Assembly (NCBI GenBank): GCA_028565635.1
Contig: JAOXYB010012234.1
Span: forward strand, 5,550-19,816
Length of the DNA stretch: 14,267 bases
Source: Phoronis ovalis
Lineage: Eukaryota > Phoronida > Phoronidae
Direction: 5' to 3'
The notes below the pieces were generated by a model. That model made no database searches, was not told where the DNA came from, and worked only from the letters and a program-made list of their open reading frames with translations. Of the stretch, positions 1 to 14,267 are shown one piece after another. Position 1 is the stretch's first letter. Each line of letters starts with the position of its first letter. The translations under genes and the position numbers were made by a program.

Positions 1-1047
1 TTGACCTGTATTTTCCATATTGAACATGAAGTTCACTGGATAAAAACTGAAGCAGTGATTGCAAGACAGAAAGTGTTGACCCACTTTTTGAACTCATTCA
101 AAAATGTCACCTAGCGTGTGGCCTTTGTAAATCTACCTTCGAATCAGCCAGTCAGTGTTTTGTCTTTCCCTCAACTGACACAAAGTGATGTACCCTTTCA
201 GAACAGACACGACTGCCAGTCGGCCATATTAGTAATAATCAAGGTCAAAATTATAACCAACCTGTACTTTGACCTGTATTTACAATGCCGACAACATGCA
301 TAGTTTACAACTATATGCCAATGTGCATGGGGATAAAAAGTGGCTAAGACTACTATTCATGAAATCTGTGACCTTTAACTAATCACAAAATTTTTACAAA
401 TGCTTTTTGGGTAAATTTGTGACATCTCCAACTTGTTTTACAAATAGAGCTTTCTGAAAATCGAAAAGAAAGAAAAACCTAAGAAACGTACAAAGCAACA
501 GTCAAAAGCAAATATGGAAGTGGCTTCCCTCTTTATTCGGGTCATCAGGATACATCACAAGGTTTAACCATAAGTTTCACTTGAACTGAACGGATACTTC
601 TACAAGTACACTCTAGACAAGGTCCTCATTGATAAGTGCACAACAGGGTATAAAAGCAACAGACAGATATGGAAATTCCGAGTTTGAGTATCCTTTAAAC
701 CAGAAGTTCAATTTCTGGACAGTAGGTCTTAAATAGTACAAACATAAATATTGGCAGATATATTAATACATCATCAACTTGTAAAAAAAAACATTTCTTT
801 AGAAAATAGCATTTTCAAATTTACCATTTTGTTTCAAAAAGTCTACCAGGAGAGCATGAAATATGCGTGGCAGCCGCTTAGACCCAAATCCATACGTATC
901 GTGCATTTGGATGACATTACTGGATTGGCCACCAATACACATCCTTACTTAAGAATGAAAGCTTTAAAGCTGATATAAAATTACATGAACTGTTTATATA
1001 GGTTTATTACTTTAGTTCATATGTCATGTTTTTAGAGCTGTTATTAC
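1..1047 (-). other. Probable RPA1 intron; no exon recognised
   Basis: I looked on the minus strand for the continuation of DBD-B after GARLSDYGG and for DBD-C and found neither. The open frame on the plus strand at 751-978 resembles nothing I know. A 13-base string (TTGACCTGTATTT) occurs at 1-13 and again at 269-281. The simplest reading is an intron longer than 1 kb. Confidence 0.5.
1003..1008 (-). promoter_or_regulatory. Possible intronic polyadenylation signal AATAAA in RPA1
   Basis: On the minus strand, reading through the exon 8 donor reaches a TAA at 1009-1007 that overlaps an AATAAA hexamer. Use of this site would yield a truncated RPA70 without DBD-C. No GT-rich downstream element is obvious, and AATAAA is common by chance in DNA this AT-rich. 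Confidence 0.2.
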
Positions 1048-1257
1048 CTCCATAGTCTGACAGTCTAGCTCCTTTAATAGCCACCACTGGATTGTTACCG
1101 AGATCTAGTGTCTCTGCATCATTCCCCCAGATTGTCATTCGAATCATGCTCCCTGATTGGTCAACCATTTCAATGTCACGTTTCTTAACCTCTCTTTGAT
1201 TTGATTTTATTGTGACAGTAGACAGGTCAAGAGCATTCTTGATCACACCTATAACAT
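1048..1257 (-). CDS. RPA1: RPA1 coding exon 8 (residues 331-399, DBD-B, last exon in window)
   Basis: The acceptor is GCTTCCAG and the donor GGAG|GTAATA, phase 1. It encodes [31 protein letters not shown] (Trp equals human W361) and KGARLSDYG (Tyr at human F386). Reading past the donor gives 12 unrelated residues and a stop. Confidence 0.94.
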
Positions 1258-4200
1258 CTGGAAGCACAAAATTATAGTCCCAAATAGCGTTTTGACTTAT
1301 TATGTTTTACATTTATTTCAAAATGCAGCTAAGGAAATACAAGCTTCAGAACAGCATTTTGTGGGTAATAGAATTTTCATTCTAGAACAGTTAATATATT
1401 TCTTTCTTAAAAAGTTGCCACATGTAAACTCTATTTTATCATTAAAGAAATAGCATGATTTTAGGATCAAACAATTAAGTAAGGTTGACTTGGTAAATTT
1501 CACTTCCGTCACATTTATTAAATTGTCCTGCGCCTTTATGAGTGTAACAAGTTTTCATGAATACAGAATGCACTTTTCATAACCAAAACATCTACATCTT
1601 TTATTGGAATTATAAAGAACTGACAACATGGTAAAATATGTACAATTTTAAAACTATGACAAAATCTTTAGGGAAATCTTTCTCACCTACTGATGAGTTA
1701 GCATCACGTTCTCCCAACTGATCGATTGGTACAAATTCAAACTTAACAGAAGGTAAGTCAACTTCCTCCTTGCACAACTCTATTTGGGTCTCTCCACTTA
1801 GCTGCATCTCATAATCATTGTCGACTGATGAGTACTGCTTGTTTGCAGGTTTTAATGTACCTTTAGTGATGTAATATACCTACAAAATATACAAGAACCT
1901 AAAAGAACTGCAATGCACAAAAAATGCATACTTAAGTTAACATTTTTTCAATATCACATAAGAGTATTGTAGGTTAATGAAGGTCCAACACACGTTATAG
2001 GAAGCTAAAAATCAATTAAGCCATTTGCAGCTATTAAAAAAATGCACATGCTATCGATAGTTGATAGATGATAAATAGTTTATATAAAGAGAGATTGCAT
2101 TTTACACATTATTACCTGGTTCACTTCGATCATGTCATAAAATTTATCGCATTCTCTAGTGAAGGCTGTAGCTCTGATCTCACCGCTTTCATCTAATAAA
2201 TTCATAGAGAATAACTTGCCATCTCCTTTTGAATTACTCCATGTACGTACTGACGATTTTTGGGTTACTCGGACTCGAATTGTCCACCTAGCAATACATA
2301 CAAAACTATCCATTAAAAAATTTACAAAAGCAAATTAACATGCCAGCTTGGTTGTTCCTGTTTTATGCTTGTATCATGTATACAAAACACTTACTATCAA
2401 TGATTGTCAAACACCATGCACATGTTCATGTACACAAGTTCAACCAAATAAATGACATTTTGCTTGGGACATGTGATAAATAAACAATTATTGTTTCAAA
2501 GAAGGAAGCAACATATTTATTCCTGGCAATTTACATATGTCTTCTCAAAACACTTTTCCATGCAATATCTAAATGGGCTTGGCATTCTTGTTAGTCACAT
2601 AATTGAAAATAGGATCAACTTAACTTTTAGAGGAATAAATTGTTTGTTTTAAAACACATCATTCGCCAGCACATGTTAAACTTCTTCTTGAGTGCTGTGA
2701 TATTGTACAAATGTAATACCCCTACTATTAATTCACCTGTTTTGATATGGTGTTAAGCTTGAAATAGGGTAAACCTTGGGTACGCTTCCACCTGGTGTTT
2801 GCGGCAAGTTCCGGTTATTTGCAGGAGCTGCACTTTGCTGCACACGCCGAACAGCATTACTCTGAGGTGCATTGCCACCATAGAAGCTTCTTTGAGGCCC
2901 ACTTGGGCCAGCACTTGCTGCTGCAGAGGCATTTGGTTTTGAACTTTGTGCAGGAGCCGGGGCAGAGGCTGGGAATATAACAGATAGTTAGTATTATATT
3001 AGAATGTGGAGCTCTGGAGATACTATATGTTAGTTTATAGTGATAAAAAATTGTTTCTTTAAGTGAAGGCAAAACTAGTCAAGAAAGTCCTGTCATGCAC
3101 CATCATCTTGACAAAAATGCAAAACATTTTAGTCATAAACTGTGGCAGATTTGAAACTGCATATTAACGGCTTCACAACCTGCATTTGTATAACTTCTGT
3201 ACATAGTAGCATTGTTTATCATAGTGCTGACACTCCCTAGGTGGAGCCAGTACTATAAAACTGTTGTTTAAAGGATAAATAAATAAATTATCACAAGTCT
3301 TTGTTGGATCGTCGAGATGCCAATTACTGCTTGTGATCATTGTTTTAACAGTACCTGCGGCAGATGATCCACTGCTGGACTGTTGTTTGCCACCAAGAAG
3401 TGTAGGGTTACCAAGTGGAACACCCACTTCTGCACCAGGTGCAACAACCTCAAGTTCTAGCAAAATCATAACTCGCCTAAAATGCATTAGCCTATACTTT
3501 AGTACATGCTAACAAAACTATAAAATAAATGGTTTCAACACAGCATATAGCCACATACAATGGAATTTCAAAAATTTAACATTATAAAGATGACATCATA
3601 AAGCAGCAGTCGAGGAGACAACTGTTTATGATTACTTTACATTGTTTTTACATTTAATTAATCATTTCAAGTAGAATGCTTACTTGTCTGGTTGTATAAC
3701 ATTACAGATATACTTGGTGAGTTTAATAACAGTAAACTTCTCAAGTTGTCTGTTTTCAATCAGATGGTTTAACTGTGTTGCCAACATGGCGGCTGAAAAA
3801 AGCAAAATCAATACTTATAGAAAATAATTAGATTTAATAACAAAAAGACAAGAAATTATTTTAATAAATCTAGAACACATTTCCTTTGGCAAAAGTGATG
3901 AACTGTTTTATGATTTAATGCTAAGTATGTTTGAATGTGATGCAATGTAATGTTAGCTGCTCTAGTGTCACAAGTATATTACGGTCTAGAAACTGGTGAC
4001 CAGAAATTGTTGATACCGCCAATAGTTAGTTATGACTAACACATCTTCAGCTCAGAGACATTTTAGGAAACATTCAAGCTGTTCATTTTTGTGCCATCAG
4101 AAAAATCACCTCCTGAAAGTCTTGACACTATAAAAATGGCACCAATAATTTTACAAACTCATCATACTATTTAAAAAAAAAACTTTTATAACAAAACGTG

Positions 4201-5086
4201 ATGTTTATTGTTACATTAAAATAAATCCTGCATACATGACCTTACTGTGACAGTCTACAGTCTGTTATAGGTTCATGCATTCCTCCTATATCAGAGTAGT
4301 CGAACTTTGACTATCCTTCGCTAATATGCAATAGCAGGAAATCTATTCAACTGGTGTGGTAGATTTCACAGGAAATTGATGTTAATTTGTTGCCCAAGGC
4401 ACTGATAAGGTCAACTTTGTCTAGCAAACAGAAGACAGTTCAAGGAATATGCAGATAATAAAAAGCTGAGGAAATTGATACTGGTATGTGTATTTGAAGT
4501 TCGACAAGCCATTAACTAGTAGCTAGTGAAGTCATATAGCTAGGATTATAATAAAATAATGTGGAAATCCTTAGTGAACCTACTAGAAATACTGTGTTGT
4601 CCGTCAGAGAGCAATAATCGATGCCTGTCCGACTGCTGGGCTTGGTTTTTTGGGATGATTTTGCTTCCCATGATTTGAAGTGTTGGATCAAGTACAGTCT
4701 CCCCATTCATAATTTGCTAAAAAAAAACATTTGCTATTTGATTTGATAAATGTAATGTCTGCAAAACAGTGACAGTTACGAGGACAATTAACAGTTTCCT
4801 GGTAAAAATTAAATAGTCGCCTTACTCTACGCAAACAAGCACAACACGGACATTACCAAGATAATACGTGGAACCTAAATTCGTACTTCGATAATGTTTA
4901 TTGTAGCCATTGCCCAGACATGTCTGTACGACTGTAGAATGTACGACTACACATCGTCATCGATCACTCATCACTCAATTTCGTAAGACTAATACATAAT
5001 TAAAATTAAATGCAGATAACGTTTTTTTATAATAATTACTGTATTGTTCTGTTAGATACCTGAATTGCTCCTGATGTTAGCTGCAT
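1048..5086 (-). CDS. RPA1: Replication protein A 70 kDa subunit (RPA1), 5' part, 8 coding exons, 3' end outside window
   Basis: RPA70 is the large subunit of the nuclear heterotrimer that coats single-stranded DNA in replication, repair and checkpoint signalling. The coding exons, in transcript order, are 5086-5060, 4716-4584, 3792-3684, 3476-3355, 2968-2737, 2287-2116, 1879-1687 and 1257-1048. They join in frame to 399 residues plus one base. Residues 1-~105 form OB-F (DBD-F), which recruits partner proteins. A Ser/Ala/Pro/Gln-rich linker spans ~118-192. DBD-A covers ~193-300 ([21 protein letters not shown]) and DBD-B starts at ~312 ([10 protein letters not shown]). By family numbering, DNA-contact residues human W212, F238, E277 and W361 are conserved at 224, 250, 289 and 373; F269 and F386 are Tyr at 281 and 398. 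Basic-cleft positions of OB-F remain Arg or Lys. Human RPA70 has 616 residues, so about 228 are missing, including the zinc-binding DBD-C. The start aligns with the human N-terminus (MQLTSGAIQ against MVGQLSEGAI). Confidence 0.97.
1258..1686 (-). other. RPA1 intron 7
   Basis: An AT-rich intron bounded by a GTGAGA donor and a TTCCAG acceptor on the minus strand. The short open frame at 1318-1512 has no recognisable similarity. Confidence 0.9.
1687..1879 (-). CDS. RPA1: RPA1 coding exon 7 (residues 266-329, end of DBD-A)
   Basis: The acceptor is TTTTGTAG and the donor GTAG|GTGAGA, phase 1. It encodes [16 protein letters not shown], with Tyr where human RPA70 has F269, then NDYEM with the conserved glutamate, and [11 protein letters not shown] leading toward DBD-B. 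Confidence 0.95.
2116..2287 (-). CDS. RPA1: RPA1 coding exon 6 (residues 209-265, DBD-A)
   Basis: The acceptor is TATTGCTAG and the donor CCAG|GTAATA, phase 0. It encodes [20 protein letters not shown] and [12 protein letters not shown]. These carry the DBD-A DNA contacts equivalent to human R210, W212, R234 and F238; human R216 is Lys here. Confidence 0.96.
2288..2736 (-). other. RPA1 intron 5
   Basis: An AT-rich intron with donor GTGAAT and acceptor TTGCTAG. I see no repeat or RNA gene. A plus-strand open frame at 2452-2652 looks like chance. Confidence 0.9.
2737..2968 (-). CDS. RPA1: RPA1 coding exon 5 (residues 132-207, linker into DBD-A)
   Basis: The acceptor is TATTCCCAG and the donor AACAG|GTGAAT, phase 2. 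Most of the exon is low-complexity Ala/Ser/Pro/Gln/Asn linker. The end encodes [12 protein letters not shown], the conserved entry to DBD-A. Confidence 0.94.
2969..3354 (-). other. RPA1 intron 4
   Basis: An AT-rich intron, donor GTACTG and acceptor TTCCCAG, splitting the linker between exons 4 and 5. I see nothing else in it. Confidence 0.9.
3355..3476 (-). CDS. RPA1: RPA1 coding exon 4 (residues 91-130, end of OB-F and start of linker)
   Basis: The acceptor is GCATTTTAG and the donor GCAG|GTACTG, phase 1. It encodes [10 protein letters not shown], the last OB-F strand, then VGVPLGNP and the Ser/Ala/Gln-rich start of the flexible linker. Confidence 0.95.
3684..3792 (-). CDS. RPA1: RPA1 coding exon 3 (residues 55-89, OB-F)
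   Basis: The acceptor is TTTTTTCAG and the donor AA|GTAAGC, phase 2. It encodes [16 protein letters not shown], closely matching the MLATQLNPLVEE segment of RPA70, and continues through the strand [13 protein letters not shown]. Confidence 0.95.
3793..4583 (-). other. RPA1 intron 2
   Basis: The longest complete intron of RPA1 in the window (791 bases), donor GTAGGT and acceptor TTTTTTCAG. I found no gene, RNA or convincing repeat in it. Confidence 0.88.
4584..4716 (-). CDS. RPA1: RPA1 coding exon 2 (residues 10-53, OB-F core)
   Basis: The acceptor follows a poly-T tract and TAG; the donor is CTA|GTAGGT, phase 1. The product contains [13 protein letters not shown] and [15 protein letters not shown]. 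These match OB-F strands of RPA70, including the two arginines equivalent to human R41 and R43 of the basic cleft. Confidence 0.95.
4717..5059 (-). other. RPA1 intron 1
   Basis: A 343-base intron, donor GTATCT and a poly-T acceptor. Bases 4900-4975 contain short ACGACTGTA/TGTACGACTA repeats, but nothing functional is recognised. Confidence 0.88.
5060..5086 (-). CDS. RPA1: RPA1 coding exon 1 (residues 1-9)
   Basis: This 27-base coding segment reads MQLTSGAIQ and ends at a CAG|GTATCT donor, phase 0. It gives the first helix of OB-F once joined to exon 2. There is no in-frame stop immediately upstream, so the start rests on alignment with family N-termini. Confidence 0.88.
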
Positions 5087-5153
5087 GTTGACCACTTTTA
5101 TCAAAGACAGCAATACTGTAAGAAAATGTTCTTCGTTCTTCACAATCAAAATC

Positions 5154-5167
5154 AAAAGCGCGCTAAA
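5154..5167 (-). promoter_or_regulatory. E2F-like site near RPA1 start
   Basis: The minus strand reads TTTAGCGCGCTTTT, one mismatch from the E2F consensus TTTSGCGC. It lies about 70 bases upstream of the RPA1 ATG. DNA replication genes, including RPA subunits, are typical E2F targets, which makes the position plausible. The match alone is weak. Confidence 0.35.
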
Positions 5168-5410
5168 TTTTTCCGGGGGAAATAGGGGTTACACTAATAA
5201 CTCACAGACCAGAAACAATGTGTCGATCGTCAATGCAAAATTAAAGAAATAGATTTTTTCTGCTTTAAAAAGTAAATGACATTTTTTTAAATAGCATTAA
5301 TTTATATTTTAATGCAAACTGCTAATTTAATTTGTATTTTTAGCAAGGCATTTCTTGTACCAACATCCTCATATTGCTACACCCTGGCACTCTCGGTATT
5401 TCTCGTGAGA

Positions 5411-5420
5411 ATTGGCGCGA
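5411..5420. promoter_or_regulatory. E2F-like site in the divergent promoter
   Basis: ATTGGCGCGA differs by one base from the E2F form TTTGGCGC. It sits in the most GC-rich part of the intergenic region (5411-5430), about 200 bases upstream of the NF2 ATG and 325 bases upstream of the RPA1 ATG. Confidence 0.35.
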
Positions 5421-5612
5421 CCGGGCGAGGAAAGTTTATAAACAAGAAAATGTGGGAGACAAACGACTGTCAACCTTTTAGGTAGTATTTTCCGCGCAAT
5501 ATTACCTAAAGTATGACATCTGGGTAATATATTTCGAGAGAACAAGATATCAACTTAGTACTCAACTAGTTTAAAACACTTGAAACATCGACATATAGCA
5601 AAATAACACAAA

Positions 5613-13012
<7,400 letters not shown>

Positions 13013-13410
13013 ATGCTTCTACATGATATCACCACAAGTACTTATATACATGCAAATGCGTCTTCTCTATACGTCATATTCTTTTGTGACCAAACCAGAT
13101 CAAAAAAGTTTGAATTATGCATCTTCTGATCAAATGTTCTTAATGTGTCTAGTCATCTTTTTGAGATTATTTAACAAAAGGATTATGCAATGTTCATGAA
13201 AAACAATCTAATTTTATTGTAACTTGATAATATGTTTTGAAATGTTTAACTGATTTTAAACAGACTTGTTATGCAATCCTGAGTAATACTTACAAAGTAT
13301 TTTTTTATCAGTACTACAAACTGTCCTTAAAACGCAAGATCTTCCAGGAAAATATTCATTAAGGTGCTAATTTAGTCATTTTATGTAATAAAAATACTTA
13401 GTTCTAAAGA
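13013..13410 (+). other. NF2: NF2 3' UTR (minimum extent)
   Basis: AT-rich sequence from the stop codon to just past the first AATAAA. The true 3' end could be later, as more signals follow at 13578, 13684 and 13703. Confidence 0.6.
13387..13392 (+). promoter_or_regulatory. Polyadenylation signal AATAAA, NF2 (first)
   Basis: First AATAAA after the merlin stop codon, 374 bases downstream. A T/G-rich stretch follows within about 60 bases (CTGTTTATACTCTTTCTGTC). Confidence 0.45.
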
Positions 13411-13577
13411 CTAAGAAATCAGGTTATGCACCTGTTTATACTCTTTCTGTCAAAAGCTGACAAATCATTATTGTGATAGCTTAATATTTTTAGGTAAATA
13501 TTTATAGAGGAAACAGTTTGTTGCTGGATAGCATAGATTATTGAGAGAATAACATGTTTTTGTATTTAAACAGTGTT

Positions 13578-13583
13578 AATAAA
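13578..13583 (+). promoter_or_regulatory. Alternative polyadenylation signal AATAAA, NF2
   Basis: A second hexamer. It is followed by TAATGTTTTGTGTAACC, a GT-rich stretch 25-40 bases downstream of the kind expected of a cleavage site. Confidence 0.4.
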
Positions 13584-13702
13584 TAATTTAAAAAAAACAA
13601 AATAATAATGTTTTGTGTAACCACTGTAACAAGTTTGATCTAACTGTTGGATTACAAAGCATTGGGATGTACTGAAACAGCAAAATAAAAAGGAATACAT
13701 GC

Positions 13703-13708
13703 AATAAA
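13703..13708 (+). promoter_or_regulatory. Further AATAAA hexamer downstream of NF2
   Basis: A third candidate signal, with another overlapping A-rich copy at 13684-13689. It could serve a longer 3' UTR, but such hexamers are expected by chance here. Confidence 0.25.
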
Positions 13709-13795
13709 ACATTCAAGTAAAATATATCGCAACCTATTATTCACTAAGTTGTATGACTGCATGTAGTAAACAGAAAACAATTACTGTCTGTATAT

Positions 13796-14007
13796 ATAGG
13801 ATATACGACATATTGCTATCTACCACCAGCAGTAGTGAAATCTTTGTTAGAAACTAAGGGAACTCTAGACATAATGCCAGAAGGGAAAGTTATATTTACA
13901 ATCTTCCCAGTCAGTAATATATGTCATATTGATTAAAGAGCTGCTGGCTATTTATTGTACCCCCAGCAGTAGGCTGGAAGTACTTAGGATTTACCCTGCG
14001 TCCGCCA
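13796..14007. repeat. Fragmentary repeats with CCAGCAGTAG motif
   Basis: CCAGCAGTAG occurs at 13826-13835 and 13963-13972, each preceded by a GCTATYTA string and by CATATTG. CTGCTGG at 13941-13947 and CCAGCAG at 13963-13969 could pair as a short hairpin. This looks like the edge of a dispersed repeat that leads into the 151-base tandem array. Confidence 0.45.
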
Positions 14008-14267
14008 CGTCAGATTCACTGTTAGTGGGATATCTCAAGAATGGAATGTGTTATCCATTTGAAAATTAAATGTTGTATTACATTCATAGTGACAATGAAG
14101 CCTTTTGATTTTGGGGTCATTTGAAACCAATATGGACGACTGGCATCCACGTCAAGTGCGTCAAATTCACAGTTAGTGGAATATCTCGAAAAGGGAATGA
14201 GATATCCACTTGAAATTTAAATCTGTTATTACACTCATAGTGACAATGAAACCCATTGATTTTGGGG
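14008..14267. repeat. 151-base tandem repeat, second copy cut by window end
   Basis: CGTCAGATTCACTGTTAGTG at 14008 recurs as CGTCAAATTCACAGTTAGTG at 14159, and TTGATTTTGGGG at 14105 recurs at 14256. The offset is 151 throughout, so the copies align without gaps, with scattered substitutions. The rest of the array lies beyond the right edge. Confidence 0.9.

Larger units (their letters stand above)
5087..5612. promoter_or_regulatory. Divergent RPA1/NF2 promoter region
   Basis: The two start codons face away from each other with 526 bases between them, so this stretch should hold both core promoters and both 5' UTRs. It is richer in CpG and GCGC than the surrounding introns (5158-5163, 5413-5430, 5492-5497). 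A TTTATAAA at 5435-5442 could be a TATA-like element for NF2, about 170 bases upstream of its ATG. A minus-strand TTTTCTTACAG just upstream of the RPA1 ATG resembles a splice acceptor, so a 5' UTR intron in RPA1 is possible. Transcription starts cannot be located from sequence alone. Confidence 0.7.

Noticed and set aside
1-281. Repeat of TTGACCTGTATTT at 1-13 and 269-281 as a mobile element end
   Set aside because: Only 13 bases match, the flanks differ, and the left copy is cut by the window edge, so no element can be defined.
2795-2980. Open frame antisense to RPA1 exon 5, and another minus-strand frame at 2857-3072
   Set aside because: Both are shadows of the RPA1 linker exon, which has good splice sites and joins in frame with its neighbours.
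4512-4706. 64-codon minus-strand frame starting MGRLYLIQ
   Set aside because: It is an alternate frame of RPA1 exon 2; the frame giving RHRLLLSDG matches RPA70 OB-F.

Overview
This is nuclear DNA from an animal. It is AT-rich and carries two divergent, intron-split genes whose proteins I recognise. The left gene, on the minus strand, is RPA1, the large subunit (RPA70) of replication protein A, the eukaryotic single-stranded-DNA-binding protein. The right gene, on the plus strand, is NF2 (merlin), the FERM-domain Hippo-pathway tumour suppressor. Merlin is confined to animals and their close relatives. Both proteins resemble the vertebrate forms strongly, while the base composition and compact introns (about 0.1 to 1 kb) suggest an invertebrate. 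I cannot name the phylum from sequence alone.

Layout. Bases 1-1047 hold no recognisable exon and are most likely the next RPA1 intron. Bases 1048-5086 hold the first eight coding exons of RPA1, giving about 399 residues: OB-F, linker, DBD-A and most of DBD-B. The rest of DBD-B and DBD-C lie beyond the left edge. Bases 5087-5612 separate the two start codons and must hold both promoters, unless an unseen upstream exon exists; E2F-like GCGC sites occur here. Bases 5613-13012 hold a complete merlin gene in 15 coding exons, which join in frame to 587 residues (human merlin has 595). Bases 13013-14267 are the 3' UTR with polyadenylation signals, followed by repeat DNA. The repeats include a 151-bp tandem unit that runs off the right edge.

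All exon junctions were checked by hand for reading frame and splice consensus. Every intron is GT-AG except the one after merlin exon 10, which has a GC donor. The two genes act in different processes: RPA in DNA replication and repair, merlin in cortical signalling. They share only a promoter region.

I found no CRISPR array, tRNA, rRNA, intact transposon or unknown multi-gene system. The observations worth following up are small: the GC-AG intron, the loss of basic residues before merlin's regulatory serine, Phe-to-Tyr changes in the RPA DNA-binding residues, a possible intronic polyadenylation site in RPA1, and several duplications, one of which abuts a splice acceptor.
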